From assembly GCF_047495875.1 (NCBI RefSeq), contig NC_092486.1, forward strand, positions 2,899,259 through 2,963,258: DNA of 64,000 nt. The letters are read 5' to 3'. A program made the translations under genes and the position numbers. Positions 34,206 through 45,264 of this stretch are shown one piece after another (position 1 is the stretch's first letter; each line of letters begins with the position of its first letter). The notes below the pieces were generated by a model that worked only from the letters and a program-made list of their open reading frames with translations, did no database searches and was not told where the DNA came from. Source of the DNA: Pithys albifrons albifrons (taxonomy: Eukaryota > Chordata > Aves > Passeriformes > Thamnophilidae).

Positions 34206-34455
34206 GAGATCATGGAATCCCAGCTTTGGGTTGGAAGGGGCCTTAAAGATCATTATTCCACCTCCTGCCATGGTCAGGGACACCTCCCACTGTCCCAGGG
34301 GCACCTCCCACTGTCCCAGGGACACCTCCCACTGTCCCAAGTTGCTCCAACCTGGCCTTGGACACTCCCAGGGATGGAGCAGCCACAGCTCCTCTGGGAA
34401 TTCCATCCCTGTCACTACCAGAGAGGAATTTCTTCCCAATTTTCCATCTCTCCAG
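34206..34455 (-). mobile_element. CR1 3' end with a tripled 20-bp element
   Basis: Starts ATCATGGAATCCCAGCTTTGGG and carries GGACACCTCCCACTGTCCCA three times in a row at about 34277-34338, then CCTGGCCTTGGACACTCCCA and TTCTTCCCAATTTTCCATCT. Confidence 0.85.
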
Positions 34456-34796
34456 CCATCAGCTCAAGTAAATCAGTTTTGCTCCTCTGAAATCAGCAGA
34501 TCCACATTGATATCAGCTAAAACCAGGCTCTTGTGAGCTAAAAGTCTTTCAAATGCAGCTGGGGGAGGTCTGGGGGGAAGTGGAAGTGAGGAAAATGCAG
34601 AGGGATGTGAAGCCCTGCACAGACACAGTGAGGGAATGGACAAAGGACACAGGTGGGAATCAGAGGAAAAATGGGAAGGAGTGAGAGCTGCTCAGAGCAA
34701 GAGAAGAGCTTTGCCATGGAAAGCTGATGCCATGGAAAAGCAAAATACTTCCCATTATAGATCCAGGTTAGGAGCAGTGAAGAGAAAGTCTGGCTG
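34456..34796. other. Single-copy spacer
   Basis: Nothing recognised. Confidence 0.5.
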
Positions 34797-35518
34797 TGTG
34801 TGCTGGTTTAGAGATAAACCTGCAGGAGAAACAAACCCAACACAAGAGAGATTATAAATCAGAGTTACACTTTAATACCAATATTGCAATCAATGCAGTG
34901 GCACAAAGAGCAATTGGGTTTAACCCCCAAGCCCAGCAGTCTAACCCAGCCCCCTGGGGCACAAACACAGGGGGGTTTGGTGGCCCCTGTGCTGAGCCCC
35001 ACGTGGTTCCCCCGAGGCCAAAGGCAAAGGAGGGGACAAAGCTGTTGGTGCAGATGATGGCAGAGTCTGGGGGAGAGTGGGGGGCTCCTCCTGTGCAGGG
35101 TCTGCTCCTGCTCTGGATGCCAGGAGTGGTGCCAGAGGTGCCCAAAGGCCAAGTTTGTCTCCCCTCAGGTTTGGGTGGGAGCCCCCAGTGCCTCCCCCAG
35201 GGCAGGGAGTTCCACCCTGGGGGATCTGACTCTGGCACTCAGGGGGGATTTTGGACTCGTTGCTGGCCCCTGAGCAGAGCTGAGCCCTCAGGTGGGTGTG
35301 GAGGTGCCAAGGAGTCCCTGCAGGGCAGTTCTCCCAGCTCCTCTGCCAGGCTTCTTTCCCAGCCAGCTCCCAGCCTGAGGGCTCAGCTGTGCCCTGGGCA
35401 GCTGCTGCCAATGGGCCCTTGGGAACAGTTGCTGGGCAATGGCCCAGAGGGTTTGGAATGCCCAGCTTTGGGCACCCCCACACTGGGACAAACTGGGCCC
35501 ACCTGTTCAACTGGGACA
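34797..35518 (-). mobile_element. LTR-like repeat, copy 1 (probable solo LTR)
   Basis: About 720 bp, nearly identical in reverse to 43017-43730. In the orientation assigned here it starts TGTCCCAGTTGAACAGG and ends ACCAGCACA(CA), the TG...CA ends expected of a retroviral LTR. No internal retroviral genes lie beside it, so it would be a solo LTR left by recombination. Target-site duplication is unclear (CTGTG and ATGTG flank it). Orientation is inferred from the ATTAAA signal seen in copy 2. Confidence 0.65.
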
Positions 35519-36104
35519 ATGTGTTATGAGGTTCTTCTAAAAGAGGGAATTAAGGTCAGGGGTCCATCTCCAGACTCTGAGGGCACTCAGGTTTTGGTGT
35601 TAGAACAATTCCTGTTCTTCCCACCCCATCCCTGAGAGCAAATCCACCCTGGGAGTGACTGTGAGACCTTGGAGTCCTTGAGGAAGGTGGGAATTAGAAC
35701 CTTCCTGGGGTGGCTGTTCTGTCACTCACTGCAGGATTCACCCCCAAGCACAAGGCCAAGGATGGGCAAAGGTCCTTCTAATTTTAGCCCTGTGGAATTC
35801 CTAGAAACCAAACAAAATTGACTTTCACACAAGAATCTGCATTGTTTACACCCCCCAGTCCTCTGCTCAGTCAACAAAACCTGGTTTTTATTAAGGCTTC
35901 CCCTGGAAAAAAAAAAAAAAAGGAGGCATTTCAAAGGAAGGGAAAAAATGTTTGGTTTGGGTGTTTTGGTGAAATCTGGGGGTGGGATGGGGGGGAACAG
36001 AGAATGTTGGTGTGACATCAAAGCTTTCCTCTGAAATTCAAAGCTTATCAAGGGCCACAGATCTTTATCAGCTGAAAAGCACAGAGTTATCCAGGTGGGA
36101 AAGG
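35519..36104. other. Single-copy spacer with an A-run
   Basis: A-run at about 35908-35922. Nothing else recognised. Confidence 0.5.
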
Positions 36105-36300
36105 ACCTGTCCAGGCTGGAAAGGGACCTTAAAGTCCATCTCATTCATTGAAGTCCATCTCATTTATTAAAGTCCATCTCATTCATTAAGGTCCATCTCA
36201 TTCATTAAGGTCCATCTCATTCCAGGGGCAGGGACATCTTCCACTAGACCAGACTGGTCCAACTTGGACAATTCCAGGGTGGGAACATCTAAACTGTTGG
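36105..36300 (-). mobile_element. CR1 3' fragment with a 19-bp tandem expansion
   Basis: GGAAAGGGACCTTAAAGTCC begins a CR1 tail. The next 19-bp stretch (GTCCATCTCATTCATTAAG) is repeated about five times at 36133-36222 before CR1 resumes with AGGGGCAGGGACATCTTCCA and ACCAGACTGGTCCAACTTGG. Confidence 0.8.
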
Positions 36301-36355
36301 TTTAGGAGCAAGACAAGGGGGAAAAAGGCAAATCAGGCCCTGGAATTCTCAGGCA

Positions 36356-36356
36356 C

Positions 36357-36403
<47 letters not shown>
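36356..36403. repeat. (AT)n microsatellite
   Basis: About 20 perfect AT dinucleotides, preceded by ACATATACAT. Confidence 0.97.
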
Positions 36404-36404
<1 letters not shown>

Positions 36405-36937
36405 TGGGGTCAGTGTGGTGTGGTTGGTCCTACCAATCCAGGGCATGGATTTGTTGCCACCTTCCCAAATGAACTCGGGCAGTGCTGGCGAAGTATCTGA
36501 GTGGAAGGAAGGAAATAAATAAAATAAATAAAATAATAGCCATGTAGGAGTAGATTAAAACCCAGACAGTGCCCATCCAGTTTGCTTTATGGGTGGTGAA
36601 TCCTCTCTGGAACATTTCCCACCTTAGGGCTTCATTTTAGGAGAGCCCAAAATGTCCCTTTTGTGCCATTGTCACCCAGGCAGCCAAAGATCAATTAATC
36701 ACCTGCATGTGTCTAATTGCTGGACTCACAGGCAACTCTGCCCTTCCATTTTCCACTGAGTTGTTATTTCTGTCTCTCTCCTTTCTTTTTTTTTTTTTCC
36801 TTTTCTCCTTTAGCAATGACATTTGCATTCCTTTCAGCAAAAACACCAAGGTTAAACTAAAAATAAAGCTGCCCATCAGGTTTAGATTAGGCCTGGAGCA
36901 GGCAGAGCTTTGCTGAGAACGTGGATGTCACTCTGCT
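36404..36937. other. Single-copy spacer
   Basis: Holds a short (AATAA)n stretch near 36514-36535 and a T-run at about 36786-36800. No gene recognised. Confidence 0.5.
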
Positions 36938-37987
36938 GCTTGCCCTGCCCTGCCCTGCTCTGCCCTGCCCTGCCCTGCCCTGCCCTGCCTTGTCCTGCCC
37001 TGTCCTGCCCTGCCCTGCCCTGCCTTGTCCTGCCCTGCCCTGTCCTGCCCTGCCCTGCCCTGCCTTGTCCTGCCCTGTCCTGCCCTGCCCTGCCTGGCCC
37101 TGCCCTGCCTGACCCTGCCCTGCCCTGTCCTGCCCTGCCCTGCCCAGCTCTGCCCTGCCCTGCCCTGCCCTGCCCAGCCCTGCCCTGCCCTGCCCTGCCC
37201 GGCCCTGCCCTGTCCTGCCCTGCCCTGCCCTGCCCTGCCCAGCCCTGCCCTGCCCTGCCCTGCCCTGCCCTGCCCTGCCCAGCCCTGCCCTGCCCTGCCC
37301 GGCCCTGCCCTGCCCAGCCCTGCTCTGCCCTGCCCTGCCCTGCCCTGCCCTGTCCTGCCCTGCCCTTCCCTGCCCTGCCCAGCCCTGCCCTGCCCTGTCC
37401 TGCCCTTCCCTGTCCTGCCCTGCCCTGCCCTGCCCTGCCCGGCCCTGCCCGGCCCTGCCCTGCCCTGCCCTGCCCTGCCCTGTCCTGCCCGGCCCTGCCC
37501 TGTCCTGCCCTGCCCTGCCCTGCCCTGCCCTGCCCTGTCCTGCCCTGCCCTGCCCTGTCCTGCCCTGCCCTGTCCTGCCCTGCCCTGCCATGCCCTGCCC
37601 TGTCCTGCCATGCCCTGCCCTGTCCTGCCCTGCCCTGCCCTGCCCTGCCCTGTCCTGCCCTGCCCTGCCATGCCCTGCCTTGTCCTGCCATGCCCTGCCC
37701 AGCCCTGCCATGCCCTGCCTTGTCCTGCCATGCCCTGCCCAGCCCTGCCATGCCCTGCCTTGTCCTGCCCTGCCCTGCCCTGCCCTGCCCTATCCTGCCC
37801 TGCCCTTGCCCTGTCCTGCCCTGCCCTTGCCCTGCCCTGCCCTGCCCTATCCTGCCCTGTCCTGCCCTGTCCTGCCCTGCCCTTGCCCTGCCCTGCCCTG
37901 TCCTGTCCTGCCCTGTCCTGCCCTGTCCTGCCCTGCCCTGCCCTGCCCTGTCCTGCCCTGCCCTGCCCTGCCATGCCCTGCCAGGGA
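36938..37987. repeat. (CCCTG)n pentanucleotide array, about 209 units
   Basis: About 1.05 kb of TGCCC units with TGTCC, TGCCA, AGCCC, GGCCC and TTCCC variants. The left two thirds keep the 5-bp phase; from about 37801 extra bases (TGCCCTTGCCC) break it. TGCCATGCCC variants cluster at 37585-37765. All six frames are open for long stretches (up to 523 codons with flanks), purely by composition. The minus strand is G-rich (GGGCA repeats). Confidence 0.97.
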
Positions 37988-38104
37988 CCTGCTGCTCTCA
38001 CACTCTGCAGCAACCAGGGATGGCTCTTGGAACATCATCTGAGCCCAGCTGGCACTGCCAGGGGGTGCCCACTGTTAATGTCTGTGTGGATCCTCCTTCT
38101 TCTC

Positions 38105-38790
38105 TTTCAGGAGGAATGAAGGTGTGGAGGAATCATTTCCTTCTTGGAGCAGAAATGAAGGAGGAATCATTTCCTTCCTACAGGAGAAAGGAAGGTGAAG
38201 AGGAATCATTTCCTTCTTGCAGGAGAAAGGAAGATGTGGAGGAATCATTTCCTTCTTCTCTTGCAGGAGAAATGAAGATTTGGAGGAATCATTTCCTTCT
38301 TCTCTTCCAAGGAGAAATGAAGATGAGGAGGAATCATTTCCTTCTTGAAGAAGAAATGAAGATGTGGAGGAATCATTTCCTTCTTTCAGGAGAAATGAGG
38401 ATGAGGAGGAATCATTTCCTTCTTTCAGGAGAAAGGAAGATATGGAGGAATCATTTCCTTCTTCTCTTGCAGGAGAAATGAAGATGTGGAGGAATCATTT
38501 CCTTCCTTCAGGAGAAATGAGGATGAGGAGGAATCATTTCCTTCTCTTGCTGGAGAAATGAAGGTGTGGAGGGATCATTTCCTTCCTGCAGGAGAAATGA
38601 GGATGAGGAGTAATCATTTCCTTCTTTCAGGAGAAAGGAAGATGTGGAGGAATCATTTCCTTCCTGCAGGAGAAATGAGGATGAGGAGGAATCATTTCCT
38701 TCTTGCAGCAGAAATGAAGGTGAGGAGGAATCATTTCCTTCTTCTCTTGCAGGAGAAAGGGAGATGAGGAGGAATCATTTCCTTGCCTGG
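38105..38790. repeat. Minisatellite with 36-45 bp units, about 16 copies
   Basis: The core is GGAGGAATCATTTCCTTCTT followed by GCAGGAGAAATGAAGATGT. Lengths vary because of an optional CTTCTCTTGCAG insert and GAAG/GAGG changes. Length steps are mostly multiples of three, so one frame stays open and reads EESFPS-type repeats. Confidence 0.93.
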
Positions 38791-38885
38791 AAAGGTTGGA
38801 ATCTTGAGCCATTCTCAGCCTGGGAAAAGCAGCAGCACATCCCTCACTCCCAGTTCCTTTGAAAACAATGAATTTATGTTTATTG

Positions 38886-39016
38886 TCATGCTGGGAGTGT
38901 CCAAGGCCACCTTGGAGCAGCCTGGGCTGGTGGAAGGTGTCCCTGCCCATGGCAGGGGGTGGAATGAGATGAACTTTCAAGTCCCTTCCGACCCAAACCT
39001 TTGTAGGATTCTGTAA
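38886..39016 (+). mobile_element. CR1 3' tail, plus strand
   Basis: TGGGAGTGTCCAAGGCCACC, GTGTCCCTGCCCATGGCAGG and AAGTCCCTTCCGACCCAAAC followed by GGATTCTGTA, the plus-strand CR1 terminus. Confidence 0.85.
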
Positions 39017-39604
39017 AACAGCTTTTTGTTCTCAAGGTTTCGCTCTCTGCTCATGAATCTCCATTCCCTGAGGCAGGTTTATAAATATTGCCCAGCCTTT
39101 TCCCACTGGCTTTGGTGGGCTGGGAGCTCAGTTTGCAGGGAGTTAATCCCCCCTCTTCCAGAATTCCAGGGAAAGTGTTGCCATGTGTGGTCCCACAGTG
39201 GCATCAGAACCACCCTGAGTGTGAAACCAGAGTCTCCTTCAAAGCCCAACACCTCAGAAGGCCGAGAGCTGGCACAGAGTCCGTTCCTCTGTTACCCTTT
39301 CCAAAGGTCTCAACATCCAAAGCATGAGCTTATTTTTGCTCCCTGTGGGTGAGACAAAAGCTGGAGCTCGTGTTCTCATCTGAGAGGGTTCAGTGAGGCC
39401 ACCAGGGAAGGCAGAGAGTTGTCCTTCACCCCTCAGCTCACCCAGGGTGGTGTCTCAGCAGCTGGAACTCCACCAAAGCCATCCTGGTGTCCTGGACATG
39501 GTGAGAAGGAGCTCTGGGGGGATCTTGGACCCTCCTGGGATGGATTTGGGGCAGCCAATCTTCACAACCCAACCACTCACCACCCTGTTAACACCGAAAC
39601 TCAC
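39017..39604. other. Single-copy spacer
   Basis: Nothing recognised. Confidence 0.5.
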
Positions 39605-40345
39605 CCCCCTAAGGCATTAGGTGGAATTAAACACTCCCTTGCCATGTTTGGGATGTTCTGCTCTCCAGGAAGGTGGAATTAAACAACATGCCCTTGCCTT
39701 GCTGGGAATGTTCTGCTCTCCAGGAAGGTGGAATTAAACACTCCCTTGCCTTGCTGGGGATGTTCTGCTCTCCAGAAAGGTGGAATTAAACACTCCCTTG
39801 CCTTGTTGGGGATGTTCTGTTCTCCAGGAAGGTGGAATTAAACACTCCCTTGCCATGTTGGGAATGTTCTGCTCTCCAGAAAGGTGGAATTAAACACTCC
39901 CTTGCCTTGTTGGGGCTCTCCAGAAAGGTGGAATTAAACACTCCCTTGCCTTGCTGGGGATGTTCTGCTCTCCAGAAAGGTGGAATTAAACACTCCCTTG
40001 CCAAGCTGGGGATGTTCTGCTCTCCAGAAAGGTGGAATTAAATAACACTCCCTTGCCATGTTGGGGATGTTCTGCTCTCCAGGAAGGTGGAATTAAACAC
40101 TCCCTTGCCTTGTTGGGGATGTTCTGCTCTCCAGAAAGGTGGAATTAAACACTCCCTTGCCTTGCTGGGGATTTCTGCTCTCCAGAAAGGTGGAATTAAA
40201 CACTCCCTTGCCTTGCTGGGGATGTTCTGCTCTCCAGAAAGGTGGAATTAAACACTCCCTTGCCATGTTGGGGATTTCTGCTCTCCAGAAAGGTGGAATT
40301 AAACACTCCCTTGCCATGCTGGGGATGTTCTGCTCTCCAGGAAGC
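39605..40345. repeat. 52-bp minisatellite, about 14 units
   Basis: The unit is GGTGGAATTAAACACTCCCT followed by TGCCTTGCTGGGGATGTTCT and GCTCTCCAGAAA. Some units lack GATGTTCT or carry an extra AACA after the A-run, so lengths range from about 44 to 57 bp. Confidence 0.95.
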
Positions 40346-41021
40346 CACAATATTTATGTCCCTAAAATCTGGAGTGTCCCCAGGGCACAAAACCACCCTC
40401 TGAGCAGCTCTTGGCTCTTTAGGTCTGAATGGGATAAAGATCATTGGTGTTTGCAGTGCTTTGGTCTAATATCTTGAACTCAAAGAGCTTCCCAGGGCCC
40501 AGGATGAGTGAGGAGGTCCCAGTTGTGGGCTCTGCTCTCTGTAACTCAACCCAGACCCTGAGGAGGGGCAGTAAAGTTTGCTCAACATTTCTTAGTGTGG
40601 CTCTAAAACTTCCTGCCCTTTGCAGTGGCTTTGGGTGGTGGCAGAGCATGGTCAGATGGAGAGCTGCAGTTGGAGCAAAGCCTGGGAGATGTTCTGTCCC
40701 TGCCTGGTTCTTTGTAACCCTCCTGCAGCCTTGGCTTTCCTCCCTGGCCCAAGGTTTCCACAGGCACTTGCAAAAAGATGTGAAAGTTTAATTTTTCCCA
40801 TGTAATGGGCCATGTGTGAACCTGTGACTTGGTTTTGGAATAATAAATGCACTTCAGAGCCCAAACTCTCTGTCTAAACTCCCCTCCAGAACTGCCTGAC
40901 CTGCCCAAGGGATGCTCCTTCCCTCTGGAATTGCTCCTGGGCCCAGTCACAGACTTCAATATTTGTATTTTGAGTTCAAAACACAACCCATGTAAAGCCT
41001 TTATGGTCCTCTGCAGGCTCA
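40346..41021. other. Single-copy spacer
   Basis: No gene or repeat recognised. Confidence 0.5.
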
Positions 41022-41500
41022 GAGCTCACAGTGGATGTTTCTTATCCAGTGAATCTTGAGGTTCTGCCCACACTGGGCTTAGAGAGTTACAGAAATGCTG
41101 ACATTGGATCAGTTAATTTAAAATATTCCATCCTGGAAGGCACTTCATTACCTGCCAGTCCTTCCAGAATTTGTGTTTCTGAGCTCACAGTGGATGTTTC
41201 TTATCCAGTGAATCTTGAGGTTCTGCCCACACTGGGCTTGGAGAGTTAAAGAAATGCTGACACTGGATCAGTTAATTTAAAATATTCCATCCTGGAAGGC
41301 ACTTCCTTACCTGCCAGTCCTTCCAGAATTTGTGTTTCTGAGCTCACAGGGGATGTTTCTTATCCAGTGAAGTTTGAGGTTCTGCTCACACTGAGCTTAG
41401 AGAGTTACAGAAATGCTGACATTGGATCAGTTAATTCAAAATATTCCATCCTGGAAGGCCCTTCCTTACCTGCCAGTCCTTCCAACCTTTGTGTTTCTGA
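41022..41500. repeat. 159-bp tandem repeat, three units
   Basis: GAGCTCACAGTGGATGTTTC starts at 41022, 41181 and 41340 (third with GGGGATG). Spacing is exactly 159 bp twice. Units differ by only a few substitutions, so the triplication is recent. Confidence 0.96.
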
Positions 41501-42255
41501 GCATTAATGACCTATTGAAAGGATGTGCTGAAAATCTGTGAGACACTTTTCCATCTCTTCTCATCTTCATTTATTAACCTTCTGCAAATCACTCACACAG
41601 GCAACTCCAACCAAAAAAAACAAAAAAAAAAATCTAAAAGAATCCCCAGTCAAAAATCACCTCTTGGAATTTGTCCCAGGATGAGCTGAAATGTTTTAGT
41701 GTGTGAAAAGGAGCTTGTAAAGAATTCCCCACTTCCTTTGGCTTTGAGGAAGGGAAGTTGTAAATTTGATTTTGGGAGCTGTTCAGCCCTTGGAACTTTT
41801 AAAACATTGACTTAAGGTTTAAAGAGAGTTTTGCTGGGATTGGGTTTGCATCCACTTCCCACTGTGGGTTTCTTCCTTCTGAGAGTGGAATGAGGAGCAG
41901 GGAAGATGCTTCATAAAATTAATTGATGTTTTCAAGGCTCTTCTCCTCCAACAGAAGCACAAAACTTGACTTGGGAGGAAACAGTCCCTGGGAATTCTGT
42001 GCCAAGGGAAAAGCTTTTCATCCCCTCAGGATTCAACATATGGTTTTCTCATGTGCTGGCCCCAACAGCTGACTGGATCTCTTAGCTAATTACCCAGTGA
42101 CATTTAATTCAAGCCTCAAAAGAGGCAGGGGCTCTAAAAATACTCCCAAAGCACAAGTGAACAGGCCACTTGTGTGACATTAACACCGTGGGTCCTGCCC
42201 ACAGAGGTGGTGACAACTGGGGGGTGACATCTCCTGAGGGGACAGAAATCCCTGT
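41501..42255. other. Single-copy spacer with A-runs
   Basis: A-rich run at about 41613-41632. Nothing else recognised. Confidence 0.5.
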
Positions 42256-42284
42256 GCCTTCCTCGGCTCCTCCTGTCCCTGTCG

Positions 42285-42336
<52 letters not shown>

Positions 42337-42725
42337 TCCTGTTCCTCTCCCTCTCCCTCTCCTTCTCCCTCACCTTCTCCTCTCCCTCTCCCTCTCCCTC
42401 TCCCTCTCCCTCTCCCTCTCCCTCTCCCCTGTTCCTGTTCCTGTTCCTGCCCCTCTCACTCTCCCTGTCCCTGTCCCTCTCCCTCTACCTCTTCCTCTCC
42501 CTCACCTTCTCCCTGTCCCTGTCCCTCTCCCTCTCCCTGCCCCTCTCCCTCTCCCTGTCCCTCTCCCTCTCCCTCTACCTCTCCCTCTCCCTCACCTTCT
42601 CCCTGTCCCTGTCCCTCTCCCTCTACCTCTCCCTCTCCCTCACCTTCTCCCTGTCCCTGTCCCTGTCCCTGTCCCTCTCCCTCTCCCTCTCCCTCTCCCT
42701 CTACCTCTCCCTCTCCCTCACCTTC

Positions 42726-42766
<41 letters not shown>

Positions 42767-42799
42767 CTCCCTCTCCCTCTCCCTCTCCCTCTCCCTCAA
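42256..42799. repeat. (CCCTGT)n / (CCCTCT)n hexanucleotide array
   Basis: About 540 bp of two hexamers in blocks. A larger pattern CTACCTCTCCCTCTCCCTCA then CCTTCTCCCTGTCCCTGTCC recurs at about 42487, 42572, 42624 and 42702. The part at about 42373-42427 is an uninterrupted pyrimidine tract with mirror symmetry, able to form triplex DNA. Confidence 0.96.
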
Positions 42800-43016
42800 T
42801 TTTCAGGCATTAAATGTGCAGTTTGGCTCTTTCTTGACTCTTCTCTTTGCTTGTGGAGGGAGGACTTGGTGTCCTGGAGACCTGGAGATGCCAAGTGAGC
42901 TGTGCCTCGTGCTTATCAAGGCATGTCATGTCTTGCAGGGGCCCAACCAAAAGCTGGAATAGTTTCCTTGTCCTTTCCAATTTTCCCCCTCCATTTCCAA
43001 AAATATTCAGCTTTCT

Positions 43017-43730
43017 GATGAGCTGGTGGGCCCAGTTTGTCCCAGTGTGGGGGTGCCCAAAGCTGGGCATTCCAAACCCTCTGGGCCATTGCCCAGCAAC
43101 TGTTCCCAAGGGCCCATTGGCAGCAGCTGCCCAGGGCACAGCTGAGCCCTCAGGCTGGGAGCTGGCTGGGAAAGAAGCCTGGCAGAGGAGCTGGGAGAAC
43201 TGCCCTGCAGGGATTCCTTGGCACCTCCACACCCACCTGAGGGCTCAGCTCTGCTCAGGGGCCAGCAACGAGTCCAAAATCCCCCCCTGAGTGCCAGAGT
43301 CAGATCCCCCAGGGTGGAACTCCCTGCCCTGGGGGAGGCACTGGGGGCTCCCACCCAAACCTGAGGGGAGACAATCTTGGCCTTTGGGCACCTCTGGCAC
43401 CACTCCTGGCATCCAGAGCAGGAGCAGACCCTGCACAGGAGGAGCCCCCCACTCTCCCCCAGACTCTGCCATCATCTGCACCAACAGCTTTGTCCCCTCC
43501 TTTGCCTTTGGCCTCGGGGGAACCACGTGGGGCTCAGCACAGGGGCCACCAAACCCCCCTGTGTTTGTGCCCCAGGGGGCTGGGTTAGACTGCTGGGCTT
43601 GGGGGTTAAACCCAATTGCTCTTTGTGCCACTGCATTGATTGGAATGTTGTTATTAAACTGTAACTCTGATTTATAATCTCTCTTGTGGTGGGTTCATTT
43701 CTCCTGCAGGTTCACCTTTAAACCAGCACA
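43017..43730 (+). mobile_element. LTR-like repeat, copy 2 (probable solo LTR)
   Basis: Full-length partner of the copy at 34.8 kb. Starts near TGAGCTGGTGGGCCCAGTTT (the first bases differ from the other copies) and ends AAACCAGCACA. A poly(A)-signal variant ATTAAA at about 43652-43657 lies near the right end, which supports this as the sense orientation. The many ORFs across it, on both strands, are shared with the other copies and look non-coding. The exact family was not identified. Confidence 0.68.
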
Positions 43731-44097
43731 GAGAACTGCTCTGAGCTTCTATGGGATCTCCACTCCATCAGGATTTAGTTTTTTTCCATACAAGAGCATG
43801 AATTCTGTGCACTCTTTACTTCATGGACATCCATCAGTGGCCTCCATGGCAGGGGTTGAGCTCCAGCCCAAGAGAAAAAGCCCAAGGAAACAGCTCCCCA
43901 TGGACAGCCAAGTGTTCTGGGGGCCAGTAAGCTCAGCCCAGCCCTGTCTGGCTCTGCAAGGCCAAGCCTTTCCTCCTCAGCAGCAGCTTCCACTCCCCCC
44001 AGGGTCCCTGAGAGCACCCCCAGGGCTGAGCAGCTTCAGGACTCCCTGACCAACAGTGTCAGCAGAGTTGGGACTATCAAAGCCTCTTGTTGGGTTA
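43731..44097. other. Single-copy spacer
   Basis: Nothing recognised. Confidence 0.5.
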
Positions 44098-44243
44098 CAG
44101 TAGAGGTGGATTTTTGGCTGCTGTAGAGGTGGATTTTTGGCTGCTGTAGAGGTGGATTTTTGGCTGCTGTAGGGGTGGATTTTTGGCTGCTGTAGGGGTG
44201 GATTTTTGGCTGCTGTAGGGATGGATTTTTGGCTGCTGTGCTC
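44098..44243. repeat. 23-bp tandem repeat, six units
   Basis: The unit is TAGAGGTGGATTTTTGGCTG followed by CTG, with TAGGGGTGG and TAGGGATGG variants to the right. Confidence 0.95.
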
Positions 44244-44991
44244 GGGCTGTGACGAGGGAGGATGTGATGAAATCGTTGCCTGGAGTGGAAACTAAACCCA
44301 AGGAGAGCTGGAAACACTGAAATAGCATAAATACAACTGACCCTGAACTTGGCTGAGCAGAACCAGTGACCTGTGAGAGGTTGTGTGAGATCCTCCTTCC
44401 AGGTTTGTCTACAAATAGAGCTGGGGAGGAAATGATGTTCCTGTTCTGCAAGATTTTGAAATATTTGGACCTTTTTTTTTTTTGCTGTTTTGCAACAGGA
44501 TGGAATTGAGAGTTTTGGAAGTGAAAAATGAAGGAAGGTTCTAAAAGAAGGAGCAGCTCGGGGCCTGCATCACGTGGGAGGAGGAAAATCCACATCCCTC
44601 TTTTGTCTGGAATGCAGGAGAAACTTTGACCTCCACTGGTGGCATTGGAGGTGAAAATCTTTGTCTGTGTAACCCATCAGTCACTTTCTTCCACTGAGTC
44701 CTCTTGAGCTGTGACACCAAAGGGGTGTCCTCAGGGTGTCCTCAGAGTGTCCTCAGGGTGTCCTTTGAAGCTGATGAGCTTTGCACTCACTGTGGATCAA
44801 CTGCAGTGAGACATTTCTGCTGAAGTGGGAGGATTGTCCAACATCAGGGTAAAGCATCCACCTTGAATCACCCAGTTGTCAAAAGCCTCTGAGAAACCCC
44901 ATCCTGTGACATATCTCAAGCCATGGACCTCCTGGTGCCTCCTAAAATGAAGAGGTTTTAAGCTTGGGTTTAAGTCCTGCTGGATCTAAAT
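44244..44991. other. Single-copy spacer
   Basis: A T-run at about 44471-44483 and a short GTGTCCTCAGG repeat near 44725-44764. No gene recognised. Confidence 0.5.
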
Positions 44992-45264
44992 CACAGAACC
45001 ATAGAATGGATTGGGTTGGAAAAGCCCTCCCAGATCATCAAGTCCAACCCTTGGTCCAACTCCAGTCCCTTTACCAGATCATGGCACTCAGTGCCACGGC
45101 CAAGCTCAGGTTCAAACCCTCCAGGGATGGGGAATCCACCCCCTCTCTGGGCAGCCCATTCCAATCCCTGAGCACTCTCTCTGCAAAGAATTTCTTTCTG
45201 CTCTCCAACTTCAATTTCCCCTGGCAGAGCTTGAGCCCATCGTGCCCCCTTGTCCTATTGCTGA
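44992..45264 (-). mobile_element. CR1 3' end, short young copy
   Basis: CACAGAACCATAGAATGGATTGGG through the 3' UTR to TTGTCCTATTGCTGA, almost identical to the 25.9 and 50.8 kb copies but truncated after about 270 bp. Confidence 0.88.

Noticed and set aside
34796..35635. 279-codon plus-strand ORF and its antisense relatives
   Set aside because: The same frames occur in the LTR-like copies at 43.0 and 54.3 kb, so this is repeat sequence, not a gene.
36938..37987. Telomere-type or centromeric satellite
   Set aside because: The unit is CCCTG, not CCCTAA, and the array is only about 1 kb with single-copy DNA on both sides.
36882..38481. Proline/cysteine/leucine-rich and glycine/arginine-rich ORFs up to 523 codons
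   Set aside because: Composition artefact of (CCCTG)n; both strands are open.
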